A stretch of DNA of 64,000 nt from JAVJSU01 sp040219275 (GTDB lineage Bacteria > Chloroflexota > Anaerolineae > Aggregatilineales > Phototrophicaceae). The notes under the pieces are model-generated. The model was not told the DNA's origin. It worked only from the letters and a program-made list of their open reading frames with translations, and ran no database searches. The stretch's first letter is position 1. Each line of letters starts with the position of its first letter. The stretch covers positions 248,001-312,000 of the forward strand of contig JAVJSU010000007.1 of NCBI GenBank assembly GCA_040219275.1. Reading direction: 5' to 3'. This document shows, piece by piece, positions 33,953 to 42,995 of this stretch. The position numbers were made by a program, and so were the translations under genes.

Positions 33953-34987
33953 ATGCTAGAACAATTGGAGACTCTGCGGGAGACGGCGCTGGCAGAATTG
34001 ACCGCCATTAAAGACGGCGAGGCGCTACAAACATGGGAGAGCAAGTACATCGGGCGCAAGGGCGAAATTACCGGGCTGTTGCGCGGGATGGGAAGCCTCT
34101 CAAAAGAGGAGCGTCCGGCATTTGGTAAGCGGGCGAACGAGGTCAAGAATGATCTGGAAGCCGCCCATGCAGAACGTGAGGCGTTGATCGAAGCGCAGGC
34201 ATTGGCGCAAGACCTTGAAGAAGGCGAAATTGACGTGACTCTGCCGGGACGTGAATTGCAAACGGGCGGGTTGCATCCATCCACGCAGACTTTGCGCGAA
34301 TACAATCAAATCTGGGCGGATATGGGCTTTCAGGTGTATCGTAGCCGCGATGTGGAAACGGACGATCAGAATTTCACCATGTTGAACATTCCGCCGCATC
34401 ATCCGGCGCGGGATATGCAGGATACGTTCTATACGACGGATGAGGGCATTATTTTGCGGACGCATACGTCGCCGGGGCAGATTCATGCGATGCACGATCT
34501 CGGCGAAAAAGGCACACAACCGATCCGCGTGATTTTGCCGGGGATGTGCTATCGCTATGAGCAAATTACCGCCCGTAGCGAGGTGCAATTCCATCAGGTG
34601 GAAGGTCTGGCAGTCGGGCGTAACATCCGTATGAGCGACCTTAAAGGGACGATCACCGAATTTGCGCGGCGGATGTTCGGGGCGAACGCGGCGGTGCGCT
34701 TCCGTGCGTCGTACTTCCCGTTCACCGAGCCGAGCATGGAAGTGGATGTGGAGTGCTTCCTGTGCGGGGGTGAGGGTTGTAACGTCTGTAAGTACACGGG
34801 CTGGCTGGAAATTGGCGGGAGTGGCATGGTGCATCCGGTGGTATTGCGGAACGGCGGCTATGATCCGTCCGAGTGGAGCGGGTTCGCGTTCGGCATGGGA
34901 CCGGAACGCGTGACGATGCTCAAGCATGGCATCACCGATATTCGTTATTTCTGGGGGAATGATCTGCGGTTTTTGGAGCAGTTTTAG
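33953..34987 (+). CDS. pheS: Phenylalanyl-tRNA synthetase alpha subunit
   Basis: Catalytic subunit that activates Phe and charges tRNA-Phe as an (alpha-beta)2 enzyme; cytosolic, essential. 344 residues from ATG 33953 with GGGGA upstream; the frame to 33875 lies inside the terminator and is rejected. An N-terminal coiled coil (~1-90) contains ESKYIGRKGEI. The class II core has HPARDMQDTFY (motif 1 region), VCYRYEQITARSEVQFHQVEG-like motif 2, and a zinc-like Cys cluster CFLCGGEGCNVCKYTGW near residue 265, then the motif 3 stretch GFAFGMGPERVTML. Controlled by the T-box and followed by pheT after 295 bp. Confidence 0.97.
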   Translation: MLEQLETLRETALAELTAIKDGEALQTWESKYIGRKGEITGLLRGMGSLSKEERPAFGKRANEVKNDLEAAHAEREALIEAQALAQDLEEGEIDVTLPGRELQTGGLHPSTQTLREYNQIWADMGFQVYRSRDVETDDQNFTMLNIPPHHPARDMQDTFYTTDEGIILRTHTSPGQIHAMHDLGEKGTQPIRVILPGMCYRYEQITARSEVQFHQVEGLAVGRNIRMSDLKGTITEFARRMFGANAAVRFRASYFPFTEPSMEVDVECFLCGGEGCNVCKYTGWLEIGGSGMVHPVVLRNGGYDPSEWSGFAFGMGPERVTMLKHGITDIRYFWGNDLRFLEQF

Positions 34988-34989
34988 AG

Positions 34990-35033
34990 AGATTCAACGC
35001 AGAGACGCAGAGAACGCAAAGAATCGCAGAGAA
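34990..35033. repeat. Dispersed repeat family A in the pheS-pheT gap
   Basis: AACGCAGAGACGCAGAGAAC followed by GCAAAGAATCGCAGAGAAA. The pheS-pheT interval is normally short; here it holds this and a family B repeat. Confidence 0.65.
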
Positions 35034-35112
35034 AGTGGTGATTTTTGTGTAGGTGTTTCGGCGTTTAATTTCACAACGTTTAAGAAGTAGAAGCGCGATA
35101 ATGCAGGTTGGA

Positions 35113-35163
35113 ATATTTAACATATAACGAAAATCGGCGGGCGACCTAGCAGGTCGCCCCTAC
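35113..35163. repeat. Dispersed palindromic repeat family B in the pheS-pheT gap
   Basis: AACGAAAATCGGCGGGCGAC then the GGGCGACCT / AGGTCGCCC hairpin with AGC loop and CCTACA tail. Confidence 0.75.
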
Positions 35164-35282
35164 AAACCATATGTTTCTTTTCTAAAAGAGCATTATTGTG
35201 CCCAAACAGAAACGTAAAATTTTGCCGATCTGTGAAAAGGTCGAATGGGTAATTTAGAAGCTACGGCAAAGGACAACAATCC

Positions 35283-37829
35283 ATGCTTATACCACTCTCA
35301 TGGGTGAAAGATTTTGTAGATATTGATATTCCGGTGGAGCTATTGGCAGAACGTCTGACGCTTGCCGGATTGGAAGTGGCGCATATCCATTATATTGGTG
35401 TGCCACAGCAGTCTGTCGAAGGCATCCGCTATCCGAAATCGGAGCATCTGGTGTGGGATCGTGAAAAGCTCCTGCTGGGTGCAATCAAAGAAGTGAAAGC
35501 CCATCCTGACGCGGATCGTCTGGTGCTGGCGATGGTCGATTATGGCGGGGATGAGCTTGAACAATGCGTGACGGGTGCGCCGAACCTGTTCCAATATAAG
35601 GACAAAGGTGCGCTTAATCCCCCGGTCTGGACGGCTTTCGCGGCGGAAGGTGCGGAAGTGTGGGACGGGCATAGCGATGAACCGCAACGCATGGTGCTGA
35701 AGGGCAAGAAGTTACGCGGTATCTATAACAAGAGTATGGTGTGCTCAGAAAAAGAACTGGGCATGTCCGGTGACCATGAAGGCATTATCACGCTGGCGCA
35801 CGACGAGAAATATGTCGCCGGAACGCCCTTGCAGGATGTGCTGGGAGATGTGATTCTGGACATCGAACTCACGCCGAATCTAGCGCGGTGTTTCTCCGTG
35901 CTGGGTGTGGCGCGGGAAGTGGCGGCATTGCTCGATAAGAAATTGCGCTATCCGTCGTTCGAGTATCTGGCAGAAGGTCCGAGCATCGCCGGGCAGGTGG
36001 TCATTGAAATTCGTGAGCCGGAATTCAACCCGCGTTTTACCGCCGCCTTGTTGAAAGATGTGAAAGTTCAGCCGTCACCGCAATGGATGCAACATCGTCT
36101 GCGGTTGGTGGGGCAACGTCCGATTAACAATATCGTCGATGTGACAAATTACATCACGTTTGAAATTGGGCAACCGACGCACGCCTTCGATTATGACAAA
36201 CTCAAGGCACGGGCGGGCGGTAATGCGCCGACCATCATCACGCGTTTGCCGGAAACGGGCGAAACGTTGGAGACGCTGGATGAAGTGAAGCGAGAATTGC
36301 AACCGCACAACATTCTGGTGACGGATACGGCAGGTGTGTTGAGCATCGGCGGGGTCATCGGTGGCGCGGAGACTGAAATCAGCGACGAGACGACGACAGT
36401 GCTCTTAGAAGCGGCGAGTTGGAATTTCATCAACATCCGGCGCACGACACAATCACAAAAAGTGTTCACGGATGCAGGCGTGCGCTTCAGCAGAGGTGTG
36501 CATCCGAGTCAGGCGATTCTGGGTGTGCAACGGGGAATCGAGTTGATGCGTCGTAGTGGCGGTGGCACGATTGCGACGGGAATCGTGGACGTGTATCCCG
36601 ATGCGCCGGAGACAATCACGATTGATCTGCCGATTGCACAGGTGCAACGCTTGATGGGCATGGAATTTGCCATCGAGACAGCGGCGGATATTCTGACCCG
36701 CCTCGAATTTGATGTGACGATCAACGGCGATAGTTTGCATGTTGTGGTGCCGGATCATCGTATGGACATCAGCGCCGGCGAGATCGGGATTGCGGATTTG
36801 ATCGAAGAAATTGCCCGTATCGAAGGGTATGATGAAATCCCGAACACGGTCATGGAAGATGCCATGCCGCCACAATGGGCGAATACCACGCTGGAACGTG
36901 AAGAACGCGTGCGTGATTTGCTGGTGGCGCTGGGATTGCGGGAAAATATCAGCTATCGCTTCACCACGCCGGAACGCGAGGCACTGTTGACCCCGCCGGG
37001 CGCGGAAGCCCCGAAATCAGCGGGCGAGTATGTGCGGATGGCGAACCCGATTTCGGTGGATAAAACGGTGCTCCGGCAGTCGTTGCTGGTCAATTTGCTG
37101 GACAATGCGGCGAATAACTCGCGCTTTCAAACGGGTCAGCAAGTGTTCGAGATTGGCAGTGTGTACTTCAAGAAGCAAGCCGGAGAATTACCGGAAGAAC
37201 CGCGAAAACTGGGCATTTTGATGACCGGCACGCGTGAGAAAATCGGCTGGATGGGCGGGGATAATGCGCCTGTCGATTTCTATGATCTGAAAGGTGTGAT
37301 CGAAGGTCTCCTCGATGGCTTACATATTGAAGCGAGTTATGAACGGGCTTCACATCCGTCATTCCATCCGGGTCGGTCTGCGCTGGTGAAAGCGGGCAAG
37401 CGCAAGATCGGGACATTTGGCGAGGTGCATCCGCTGGTGGCGCGGGCGTTTGATCTGACGGATACGCCGATTTATGCCGCCGAGCTTGATCTGGATGTGA
37501 TTATTGAGCGCGTGATCGAGAATCATCTGGTTGCGCCATTACCGACCACGCCACCCGTGCTGGAAGATATTGCGCTGGTTGTGCCGGAAGATTTGCCCGC
37601 CATTGATGTGGAAAATGCGATCCGTAAGGCGGGTGGCGATTTGTTGCGCGAGGTGCGGTTGTTTGATGTCTATCAAGGCAAGTCGGTTGAGGCGGGACAC
37701 AAGAGCCTCGCCTATAGCCTGACGTATCAAACGGATGAGCGCACCCTGACCGATAAAGAAGTGGCGCAGGTACGCAAGCGCATCATCACGTCTGTGGAAA
37801 AGCAACTGGGCGCGAAACTGCGTGCGTAA
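35283..37829 (+). CDS. pheT: Phenylalanyl-tRNA synthetase beta subunit
   Basis: Partner of PheS; carries tRNA binding and editing of mischarged Tyr-tRNA. 848 residues, slightly above the usual ~800. Start MLIPLSWVKDFVDIDIPVEL is canonical. Domains in order: N-terminal B1 and an EMAP/OB tRNA-binding domain (~55-185, including VKAHPDADRLVL), the B3/B4 editing domain (~230-430, RPINNIVDVTNYITFEIGQPTHAFD), B5 (~440-515), the class II-like catalytic fold B6-7 (~530-740) and the C-terminal anticodon-binding FDX-ACB domain (~745-848, ending TDKEVAQVRKRI). Likely transcribed with pheS despite the repeat-filled gap. Confidence 0.97.
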   Translation: MLIPLSWVKDFVDIDIPVELLAERLTLAGLEVAHIHYIGVPQQSVEGIRYPKSEHLVWDREKLLLGAIKEVKAHPDADRLVLAMVDYGGDELEQCVTGAPNLFQYKDKGALNPPVWTAFAAEGAEVWDGHSDEPQRMVLKGKKLRGIYNKSMVCSEKELGMSGDHEGIITLAHDEKYVAGTPLQDVLGDVILDIELTPNLARCFSVLGVAREVAALLDKKLRYPSFEYLAEGPSIAGQVVIEIREPEFNPRFTAALLKDVKVQPSPQWMQHRLRLVGQRPINNIVDVTNYITFEIGQPTHAFDYDKLKARAGGNAPTIITRLPETGETLETLDEVKRELQPHNILVTDTAGVLSIGGVIGGAETEISDETTTVLLEAASWNFINIRRTTQSQKVFTDAGVRFSRGVHPSQAILGVQRGIELMRRSGGGTIATGIVDVYPDAPETITIDLPIAQVQRLMGMEFAIETAADILTRLEFDVTINGDSLHVVVPDHRMDISAGEIGIADLIEEIARIEGYDEIPNTVMEDAMPPQWANTTLEREERVRDLLVALGLRENISYRFTTPEREALLTPPGAEAPKSAGEYVRMANPISVDKTVLRQSLLVNLLDNAANNSRFQTGQQVFEIGSVYFKKQAGELPEEPRKLGILMTGTREKIGWMGGDNAPVDFYDLKGVIEGLLDGLHIEASYERASHPSFHPGRSALVKAGKRKIGTFGEVHPLVARAFDLTDTPIYAAELDLDVIIERVIENHLVAPLPTTPPVLEDIALVVPEDLPAIDVENAIRKAGGDLLREVRLFDVYQGKSVEAGHKSLAYSLTYQTDERTLTDKEVAQVRKRIITSVEKQLGAKLRA

Positions 37830-37862
37830 TCTGCAATAACTGTTAGCTTAGGATAACTATCG

Positions 37863-37894
37863 AACCCTCATCACAAAACTGTGGCGGGGTTTTT
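37863..37894 (+). terminator. Probable terminator after pheT
   Basis: AACCC (37863-37867) pairs with GGGTT (37887-37891), with an inner CAC/GTG pairing, followed by a T run. Imperfect stem, but well placed 33 bp after the stop. Confidence 0.6.
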
Positions 37895-38046
37895 GATTCA
37901 TTATGCACAAAGTTTCTGAAAAATTTTTGAAGAAACGCAAATCTTATGCCGTCATAAAGTATTTTGGGTGTAGTGTAGAAGGGAGAGGTCGCCACAAAAC
38001 CATTCTCCTCCTGAATGGCGTTCCTCCTAAGTAAATAACCGCTTTG

Positions 38047-38070
38047 AGAGCCGGATCGGGGTCCGGCTCT
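38047..38070. other. Intergenic hairpin between convergent pheT and glycosyltransferase genes
   Basis: Perfect 9-bp stem AGAGCCGGA / TCCGGCTCT with loop TCGGGG. No strong T run on either side, so it may be a weak or Rho-assisted terminator for the leftward operon. Confidence 0.5.
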
Positions 38071-38108
38071 TAGAGTTTATGGGGCTGATGACGTTGCACA
38101 CCCTCCGT

Positions 38109-39365
38109 TTAGTACTGGATTTTTTCTTCAAAGTGACCGAGCGCGAGTTCCACCACTTCACGCAAAACCTGATAGGAAAAGTGATCGAGTCCGGCTTGAT
38201 AATTCTGGCGTACCATATCCTCACGGATGCGGGAATCGTCAATGATTGCGCGGGTTTGGTCGAGCACTTCCGGCGTGAGATCGTGATAAAACTCCACCGC
38301 CTGCACCCCTTTTGAGGCAATGTCCGCCACATACGCCGGATAACGATGGACGATCAGCGGTTTGCGGAAATACATGGTTTCGATCAGCGCGTTGCCGAAG
38401 CCTTCATATGTGCTTGGATAGGTGATGAAGTGGGCGTGCGGGTAAATATCCCACAGGGTATACACTTTATGCCCGTTGACCTCGCCACGAATCGCGCCAA
38501 CATACTCGCCGATAAATTTATAGCGGATGCCGGAGCGTTCCGCTTCTTCGCGGAGCCAATCACCATAGCCACCGGGTTCATCGCCTTCGTAGCCGGTGAT
38601 AATCAGGACGATGCGATCATCATTGAGCTTGCGGATAAGTTCGATGGATTTTTCGATGGCTTTCCTGCGGATGATGCGCGTCGGTTGCAGGGCAATGAGA
38701 TCATCCGTGCCGATGCCGAGTTCCTCACGGAAGGTATTGGCGTATTCGTCAGGTGCGGGGGGCGGGGTCTCAAAATCGAAGACGTTGGGCAGATAGAGCG
38801 CATCAATCCCGCGCCACCCTTTGAGGCGACGTTGCATCACGGTGCTAATGGTCAGGTGTTGGACGGACTTTAAATCCGGCGGGAAGGCTTCGTCCAGAAT
38901 ATCCTGAATGTTGTTGTTGACGAAGCGTTCGCGTTCCCAGTAAAAATCGTGATGATGGCAGATGGTTTTGATCTGCGTGCGCTTGATGACATCGGCAATC
39001 GCCACGCCGAGCGAGATATTCATGGGAATGGTCGACGCGTTTTGTGGCACGATGAGGTCGATGTTGAATTGCGTGATGAAGCCCTCTAACGATTGGCGAA
39101 TGGTATCGGCGACGGTGTAGATTCTGCGGAAGGTTTCTGGCGCAGGATCAGGATTTTTAAAGACTTCGTCGTGGATGATTTTGGCGACGGGATCATAAAA
39201 GTGCATCGACGGCACGAGCCAGCCCGGTTTCGCATCGGAATCGAGTTCTCCGGCGCAATAAAAACAGGTGTGTCCCATCTCTTCGAGAATTTTGACCATT
39301 TTGGCGGTTTCGAGGCTAACGCCGTCCACACCCGCCAAACGGGTTGAAATAAAGCCGATGTTCAT
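38109..39365 (-). CDS. GT4-type glycosyltransferase (GT-B fold)
   Basis: 418 residues from ATG 39365, which overlaps the upstream glycosidase stop as ATGA; the frame running to 39554 lies inside that gene and is rejected. N-terminal Rossmann domain starts MNIGFISTRLAGVDGVSLET, the donor domain shows LQPTRIIRRKAIEKSIELI, and the acceptor-proximal motif YPSTYEGFGNALIETMYFRKP carries the EX7E Glu pair of GT4 retaining enzymes. Cytosolic. Translationally coupled to the six-hairpin glycosidase-like gene, so both probably serve the same polysaccharide or storage glycan; sugar unknown. Confidence 0.88.
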   Translation of the reverse strand: MNIGFISTRLAGVDGVSLETAKMVKILEEMGHTCFYCAGELDSDAKPGWLVPSMHFYDPVAKIIHDEVFKNPDPAPETFRRIYTVADTIRQSLEGFITQFNIDLIVPQNASTIPMNISLGVAIADVIKRTQIKTICHHHDFYWERERFVNNNIQDILDEAFPPDLKSVQHLTISTVMQRRLKGWRGIDALYLPNVFDFETPPPAPDEYANTFREELGIGTDDLIALQPTRIIRRKAIEKSIELIRKLNDDRIVLIITGYEGDEPGGYGDWLREEAERSGIRYKFIGEYVGAIRGEVNGHKVYTLWDIYPHAHFITYPSTYEGFGNALIETMYFRKPLIVHRYPAYVADIASKGVQAVEFYHDLTPEVLDQTRAIIDDSRIREDMVRQNYQAGLDHFSYQVLREVVELALGHFEEKIQY

Positions 39366-41212
39366 AAAGCATACTCCAGAATAAACCATGCAAGTAGCGC
39401 GTTGGGCCAGGCGAACCAATGGCGAGAAATCACGGAAAAGTCGTTCGCGCTGTAGGCTTCCGGCAATGCGCCGTCCCATTGCATCGCCTTCGATAGACGT
39501 TCGATGACCTGCGTTTCGCGTGTTTCGTCTTTTAATAATTTGGCAACGAGCCATTCCTGCGCGTCACCGAGCGCCCACGGTGCAGGGGTATGAACCGAGC
39601 CGAGCGCGATGTCGTAAAATCCGCCGATGTTCGCAGGCGAGAAGGCGAAATCAAGGGTTGCCCGCCACACCGCATCATCCGCCGAACACATGCCCCAAAC
39701 CGGCGCGAGGACGAGCGGGACATCGTTCGCATCGTGATAAAAATGATAGCCGTTTTCACCATCTGCGGCGTAAGCATAGATTTGTACGCCGTCTTTTTCG
39801 GCGATGAAGTTGGCATCTATCGCGTCACGGACTCCGGTTGCCATCGCGCTAAAATCAATATCCAGATCGAGATTTAGTTCGGCGAGGCGGTTCAGCGTGT
39901 GCCAGATGAGGATGTGACTCGACAGATGGTAGGGGTAGGCGATGGGATCGTCGCCGGGGGTTTCGTCCGTCGGGAAGAGCCACTTTTGCGGATGTTTGTG
40001 CGCCATGAGCACGTTAATGACGGGTTGAATGTGCGCTTTGAAGCGTTCGACTGCGCTATGATCGCCCGATTTTTCAATGTAATCGCAGAGTTCCAGCAGA
40101 GGGAAAATTTGCTGGTCGAGTTGATAGCCTTTGTCCTTGACCTTGCCGTTCGCTAGATACGAGCGTCCCCATGTGCCGTCCACGCGCCCGGCACGTTCGA
40201 ACATCCACACCAGATGCCCGAACACCAATTTATGAGTTTCTGCTTCGTTGCCAGTCCACGCCAGTAACGCCCGCGCCACATAATAGGCATCCCGATTCCA
40301 CGAGAGCGGCAGGAGCATGTGGTCGGTGAGGATGCAAATGGCTTCGTCGTCATTTTGGAGTGGCACACAGCAATTCAACCCATAGACGAGCGCCCGCCGA
40401 ATGGCGAGATCAAGAGGGTGGTTGGTAAGTGGGTAGGATTGCCACATTGAGCGCCATAACGCTAAATCAATTGGCGTGTAATTTTCATCAGCGTTAATTA
40501 AATCTTGTTTAAAACTGACACCTATTCGTCCCACATTATGGTTATGTGTCCCGCTAAAGGTGAGTTCACCCACCTCGTCTACCGTTGCTTGCATGAACGC
40601 CGTAATCACGGATGTGTCCAAGGAATCACTTTCAATCAGAGTGTGTCTCCCCCCTTGAATAGTATTAACACGTACATCTGGCATGGGTAGCGTACCACCT
40701 TCGGTAAGTTGGGTGTACATACAGCGCATAAACCAGCCTTTTCCAGTGAGATTCACAATCAGATCAAAATCGGAGATGTCCCAAATTTGTTGGATAAGGC
40801 TCGGATTCTGAATCACGGTCAAACAGCGCGCCACCACGCCATTTTCAAGTGTCAGGACGATATAGGGAATGGCATCTTCGATGAGATAGGCTTCACGTTT
40901 GATGATCGGGACGGTAAATTCGAAGCCGAAACCTTCCTGCGTGGCGAGTGATTTGCGGTAGGCGCGGACGGCGGCGGGGTCGTAGCGTTTGTCCTCCGGG
41001 AACGGTGGGGCGCTGGTCAGGGTGATGTAACCGTGTTCGGGATGATAGGTGTTGATGGCGATGATGCGCCCGTCACGGTTGACGCTCCCGTTGATGCCGT
41101 GACCGCCAAAATCGAGCGGTTTTTCGCCCTGCGCGGGGTCAAGCTCACGCAGGCGGTATTCTAGCTTGAGGTGGTTGAAGAAGTTTTTTAGTTGGTCTTT
41201 TTTATCATCCAC
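39362..41212 (-). CDS. Six-hairpin glycosidase-like protein
   Basis: About 616 residues starting at GTG 41212, directly after the VapC-like stop (41214); an earlier ATG at 41248 would overlap that gene by 35 bp. An N-terminal beta-rich domain (~1-250) is followed by an (alpha/alpha)6-type domain with PLSWNRDAYYVARALLAW, YQLDQQIFPLLELCDY and WFAWPNALLAWF, typical of glucoamylase/debranching or GH125-like folds. The WNRD segment contains a plausible acid residue. The exact GH family is uncertain. No signal peptide. Acts with the coupled GT4 enzyme. Confidence 0.72.
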   Translation of the reverse strand: MDDKKDQLKNFFNHLKLEYRLRELDPAQGEKPLDFGGHGINGSVNRDGRIIAINTYHPEHGYITLTSAPPFPEDKRYDPAAVRAYRKSLATQEGFGFEFTVPIIKREAYLIEDAIPYIVLTLENGVVARCLTVIQNPSLIQQIWDISDFDLIVNLTGKGWFMRCMYTQLTEGGTLPMPDVRVNTIQGGRHTLIESDSLDTSVITAFMQATVDEVGELTFSGTHNHNVGRIGVSFKQDLINADENYTPIDLALWRSMWQSYPLTNHPLDLAIRRALVYGLNCCVPLQNDDEAICILTDHMLLPLSWNRDAYYVARALLAWTGNEAETHKLVFGHLVWMFERAGRVDGTWGRSYLANGKVKDKGYQLDQQIFPLLELCDYIEKSGDHSAVERFKAHIQPVINVLMAHKHPQKWLFPTDETPGDDPIAYPYHLSSHILIWHTLNRLAELNLDLDIDFSAMATGVRDAIDANFIAEKDGVQIYAYAADGENGYHFYHDANDVPLVLAPVWGMCSADDAVWRATLDFAFSPANIGGFYDIALGSVHTPAPWALGDAQEWLVAKLLKDETRETQVIERLSKAMQWDGALPEAYSANDFSVISRHWFAWPNALLAWFILEYAL

Positions 41213-41213
41213 C

Positions 41214-41615
41214 TTATGCTTCCCAATCTTCGATTTGTAATGCACCAATGCGGCTGAATTCTTTTACATTATGGGTTACAAGAATAAGATTATGTGCTAG
41301 GGCAATTGCCGCAATTAGCAGATCATGTGCGCCAATGGGCATACCCAATTTTTCCAAATCTGCCCGAATTTCACCATACTTTTTTGCGGCGAGATCGTCA
41401 AATGCTACTGTCGGGAAAGGGTGCAAAAACCGAAGTTGTTTCTCAAGAGACTGTTCCGGTGATTGACCTTTTGCCGATCCGTAAAACAATTCCGCACGGA
41501 CAACGCTACAAACCACGATATCTGATGCGGGAATTGTGGGCAATTTAGCGCGTATTTTGGCACTGCGCTCATTTAAATAGCGAATACAAGTATTCGTATC
41601 CAGTGAGTATTTCAT
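41214..41615 (-). CDS. PIN-domain ribonuclease toxin, VapC-like
   Basis: 133 residues. PIN-domain acidic residues are visible: Asp6 in YSLDTNTCIRYL, Glu43 in VVRAELFYG and Asp99 in GAHDLLIAAIA, plus VTHNVKEFSRI near the end. These coordinate Mg and cut RNA, typically initiator tRNA or rRNA in this family. The start overlaps the antitoxin stop by 4 bp (ATGA), the classic vapBC arrangement. Its stop is followed at once by the glycosidase gene, an unusual downstream partner. Confidence 0.92.
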   Translation of the reverse strand: MKYSLDTNTCIRYLNERSAKIRAKLPTIPASDIVVCSVVRAELFYGSAKGQSPEQSLEKQLRFLHPFPTVAFDDLAAKKYGEIRADLEKLGMPIGAHDLLIAAIALAHNLILVTHNVKEFSRIGALQIEDWEA

Positions 41616-41854
41616 TCAAGCGACTCGCGTGTTTCAAAGGGTAAATCAATGCCTCGTTCTAGTGGTGCATCTCTAAAACTACCGTATGTTTCCTCAAAAT
41701 AGCCGATAGGATAACCCATCGCATCAAGCGCAGGCTGTTCGACGGGTTGTAAGACGATTATCAACTCATAGGCTTGTCTAGCAGATGGCACAGGAATTTC
41801 TAATTTTATGATGTTATCTGCGTCAGAAATCCCTTGTATCTTTATGGTTTCCAT
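41612..41854 (-). CDS. Antitoxin of VapBC-like pair
   Basis: 80 residues, directly upstream of and overlapping the VapC-like gene. The N-terminal METIKIQGISDADNIIKLEI looks like a beta strand pair and does not clearly show the AbrB or RHH DNA-binding motif. The C-terminal tail (YGSFRDAPLERGIDLPFETRES) is the type that wraps the toxin active site. Identified mainly by position and size. AAGGA lies 9 nt before the ATG. Confidence 0.8.
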   Translation of the reverse strand: METIKIQGISDADNIIKLEIPVPSARQAYELIIVLQPVEQPALDAMGYPIGYFEETYGSFRDAPLERGIDLPFETRESLE

Positions 41855-41940
41855 AGTGTGGTTTCCTTAAATCAGTCCTCTCCATCATGATAACAGATTT
41901 AAGAAGATGGAGAGGAGATAATTCTATTCGCCTCACAATT

Positions 41941-41973
41941 GTTGGGCGACGTAGCTAGCAGGTCGCCCCTACA
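41941..41973. repeat. Family B repeat, variant arm
   Basis: GGGCGACGTAGCTAGCAGGT then CGCCCCTACA; the left arm has an inserted TAGC. Between the sugar permease gene end and the antitoxin gene. Confidence 0.6.
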
Positions 41974-41996
41974 TTTAGTTCATTGTTGGCGTTAAT

Positions 41997-42992
41997 TTAG
42001 CCCTTCACTGCGCCGGCGGTCAGACCACGTGTGAGGAAACGTTCAAAGCCGAAGAAGATGACGATAATCGGGATGCTGACGATCAGTGAGCCTGCCATCA
42101 ACGCCGTGACCGGGACTTCCTGATCGTTCAGGCGCTCCAAGCCGAGCGGTAATGTCCAATTGTCCGGCGAGGTGACGAGGAACAAAAAGGCGTATAGGAA
42201 TTCGTTCCACGCGATCATAAAGGTATAGAGCGCGACGGAGGCGATGGCGGGCATGGCTAAGGGCAAGGTCACTTTCCAGATGACCGAGAGATAGGTGCAA
42301 CCGTCGATGAGGGCGGCTTCTTCTAAGTCTTTCGGGATGGTGGCAAAGTAACTGCGGAGCATATAGAGCGCCACAGGCAACGTGCCGGAGAGATAGACGA
42401 TCACCAATCCGTGCAATGTGCCGCGTAATCCGGTGCGGGTGAAGACCACAAATAGCGGAATCGCTAGCACAATCGCCGGGAACATATAGATCAGCAAAAT
42501 GCCCCACGACATCACACTGCGTCCCGGATAGTTGAGGCGGGTGATGGCATATGCCGCCGGAATCGCTATGACGAGCGTTAATGCGACGGTGACGACAGAA
42601 ATCAGCAGACTATTGCCGATAAAGCGCGGGAATCCCTGCTCTGCGAGGACGATGGTGTAACTGCTTTGCCCGAAGACGTTCACACAATTTTCCGGCAAAT
42701 CGGGGTTGTCGTCGAGGTCATCTGTGCCATAGCGGAACCAGCAGACCAGCGGACCGAGCGTGTCTTCGATGTTTTCTGTGGTGGGGTAGAGGCGCGTCGG
42801 GTTGACGAGCACATCTTGCTCAGGACGCAGAGAGAGATTGAGCATCCAGTAAAACGGGAAGATGGTGATGATGGCGAAAAATACGATGAACACCCATTTG
42901 ACGATCCGCCCGATCAGCATTTCCATGTCTTCGCGTGAATACTCGCCTTCCTGTGCGCTGATGCGTTTTCCTGTGTCGATTTGTGCGGTCAT
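41997..42992 (-). CDS. Carbohydrate ABC transporter permease, MalG-like
   Basis: 331 residues, six membrane helices. The EAA loop reads EEAALIDGCTYLSVIWKVTLPLAMPA, which contacts the ATPase. An extracytoplasmic insertion (~75-120) after helix 1 is longer than usual. GAGGAGA lies 6 nt before the ATG and the gene starts 3 bp after the upstream permease stop. No ATPase gene is in the operon, so a shared MsmX/UgpC-type ATPase from elsewhere is expected. Confidence 0.93.
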   Translation of the reverse strand: MTAQIDTGKRISAQEGEYSREDMEMLIGRIVKWVFIVFFAIITIFPFYWMLNLSLRPEQDVLVNPTRLYPTTENIEDTLGPLVCWFRYGTDDLDDNPDLPENCVNVFGQSSYTIVLAEQGFPRFIGNSLLISVVTVALTLVIAIPAAYAITRLNYPGRSVMSWGILLIYMFPAIVLAIPLFVVFTRTGLRGTLHGLVIVYLSGTLPVALYMLRSYFATIPKDLEEAALIDGCTYLSVIWKVTLPLAMPAIASVALYTFMIAWNEFLYAFLFLVTSPDNWTLPLGLERLNDQEVPVTALMAGSLIVSIPIIVIFFGFERFLTRGLTAGAVKG

Positions 42993-42995
42993 GGC

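Noticed and set aside
34100..34927. 275-codon open frame on the minus strand within pheS
   Set aside because: Entirely antisense to pheS, whose identity is beyond doubt; His/Arg-rich translation is typical of shadow frames.
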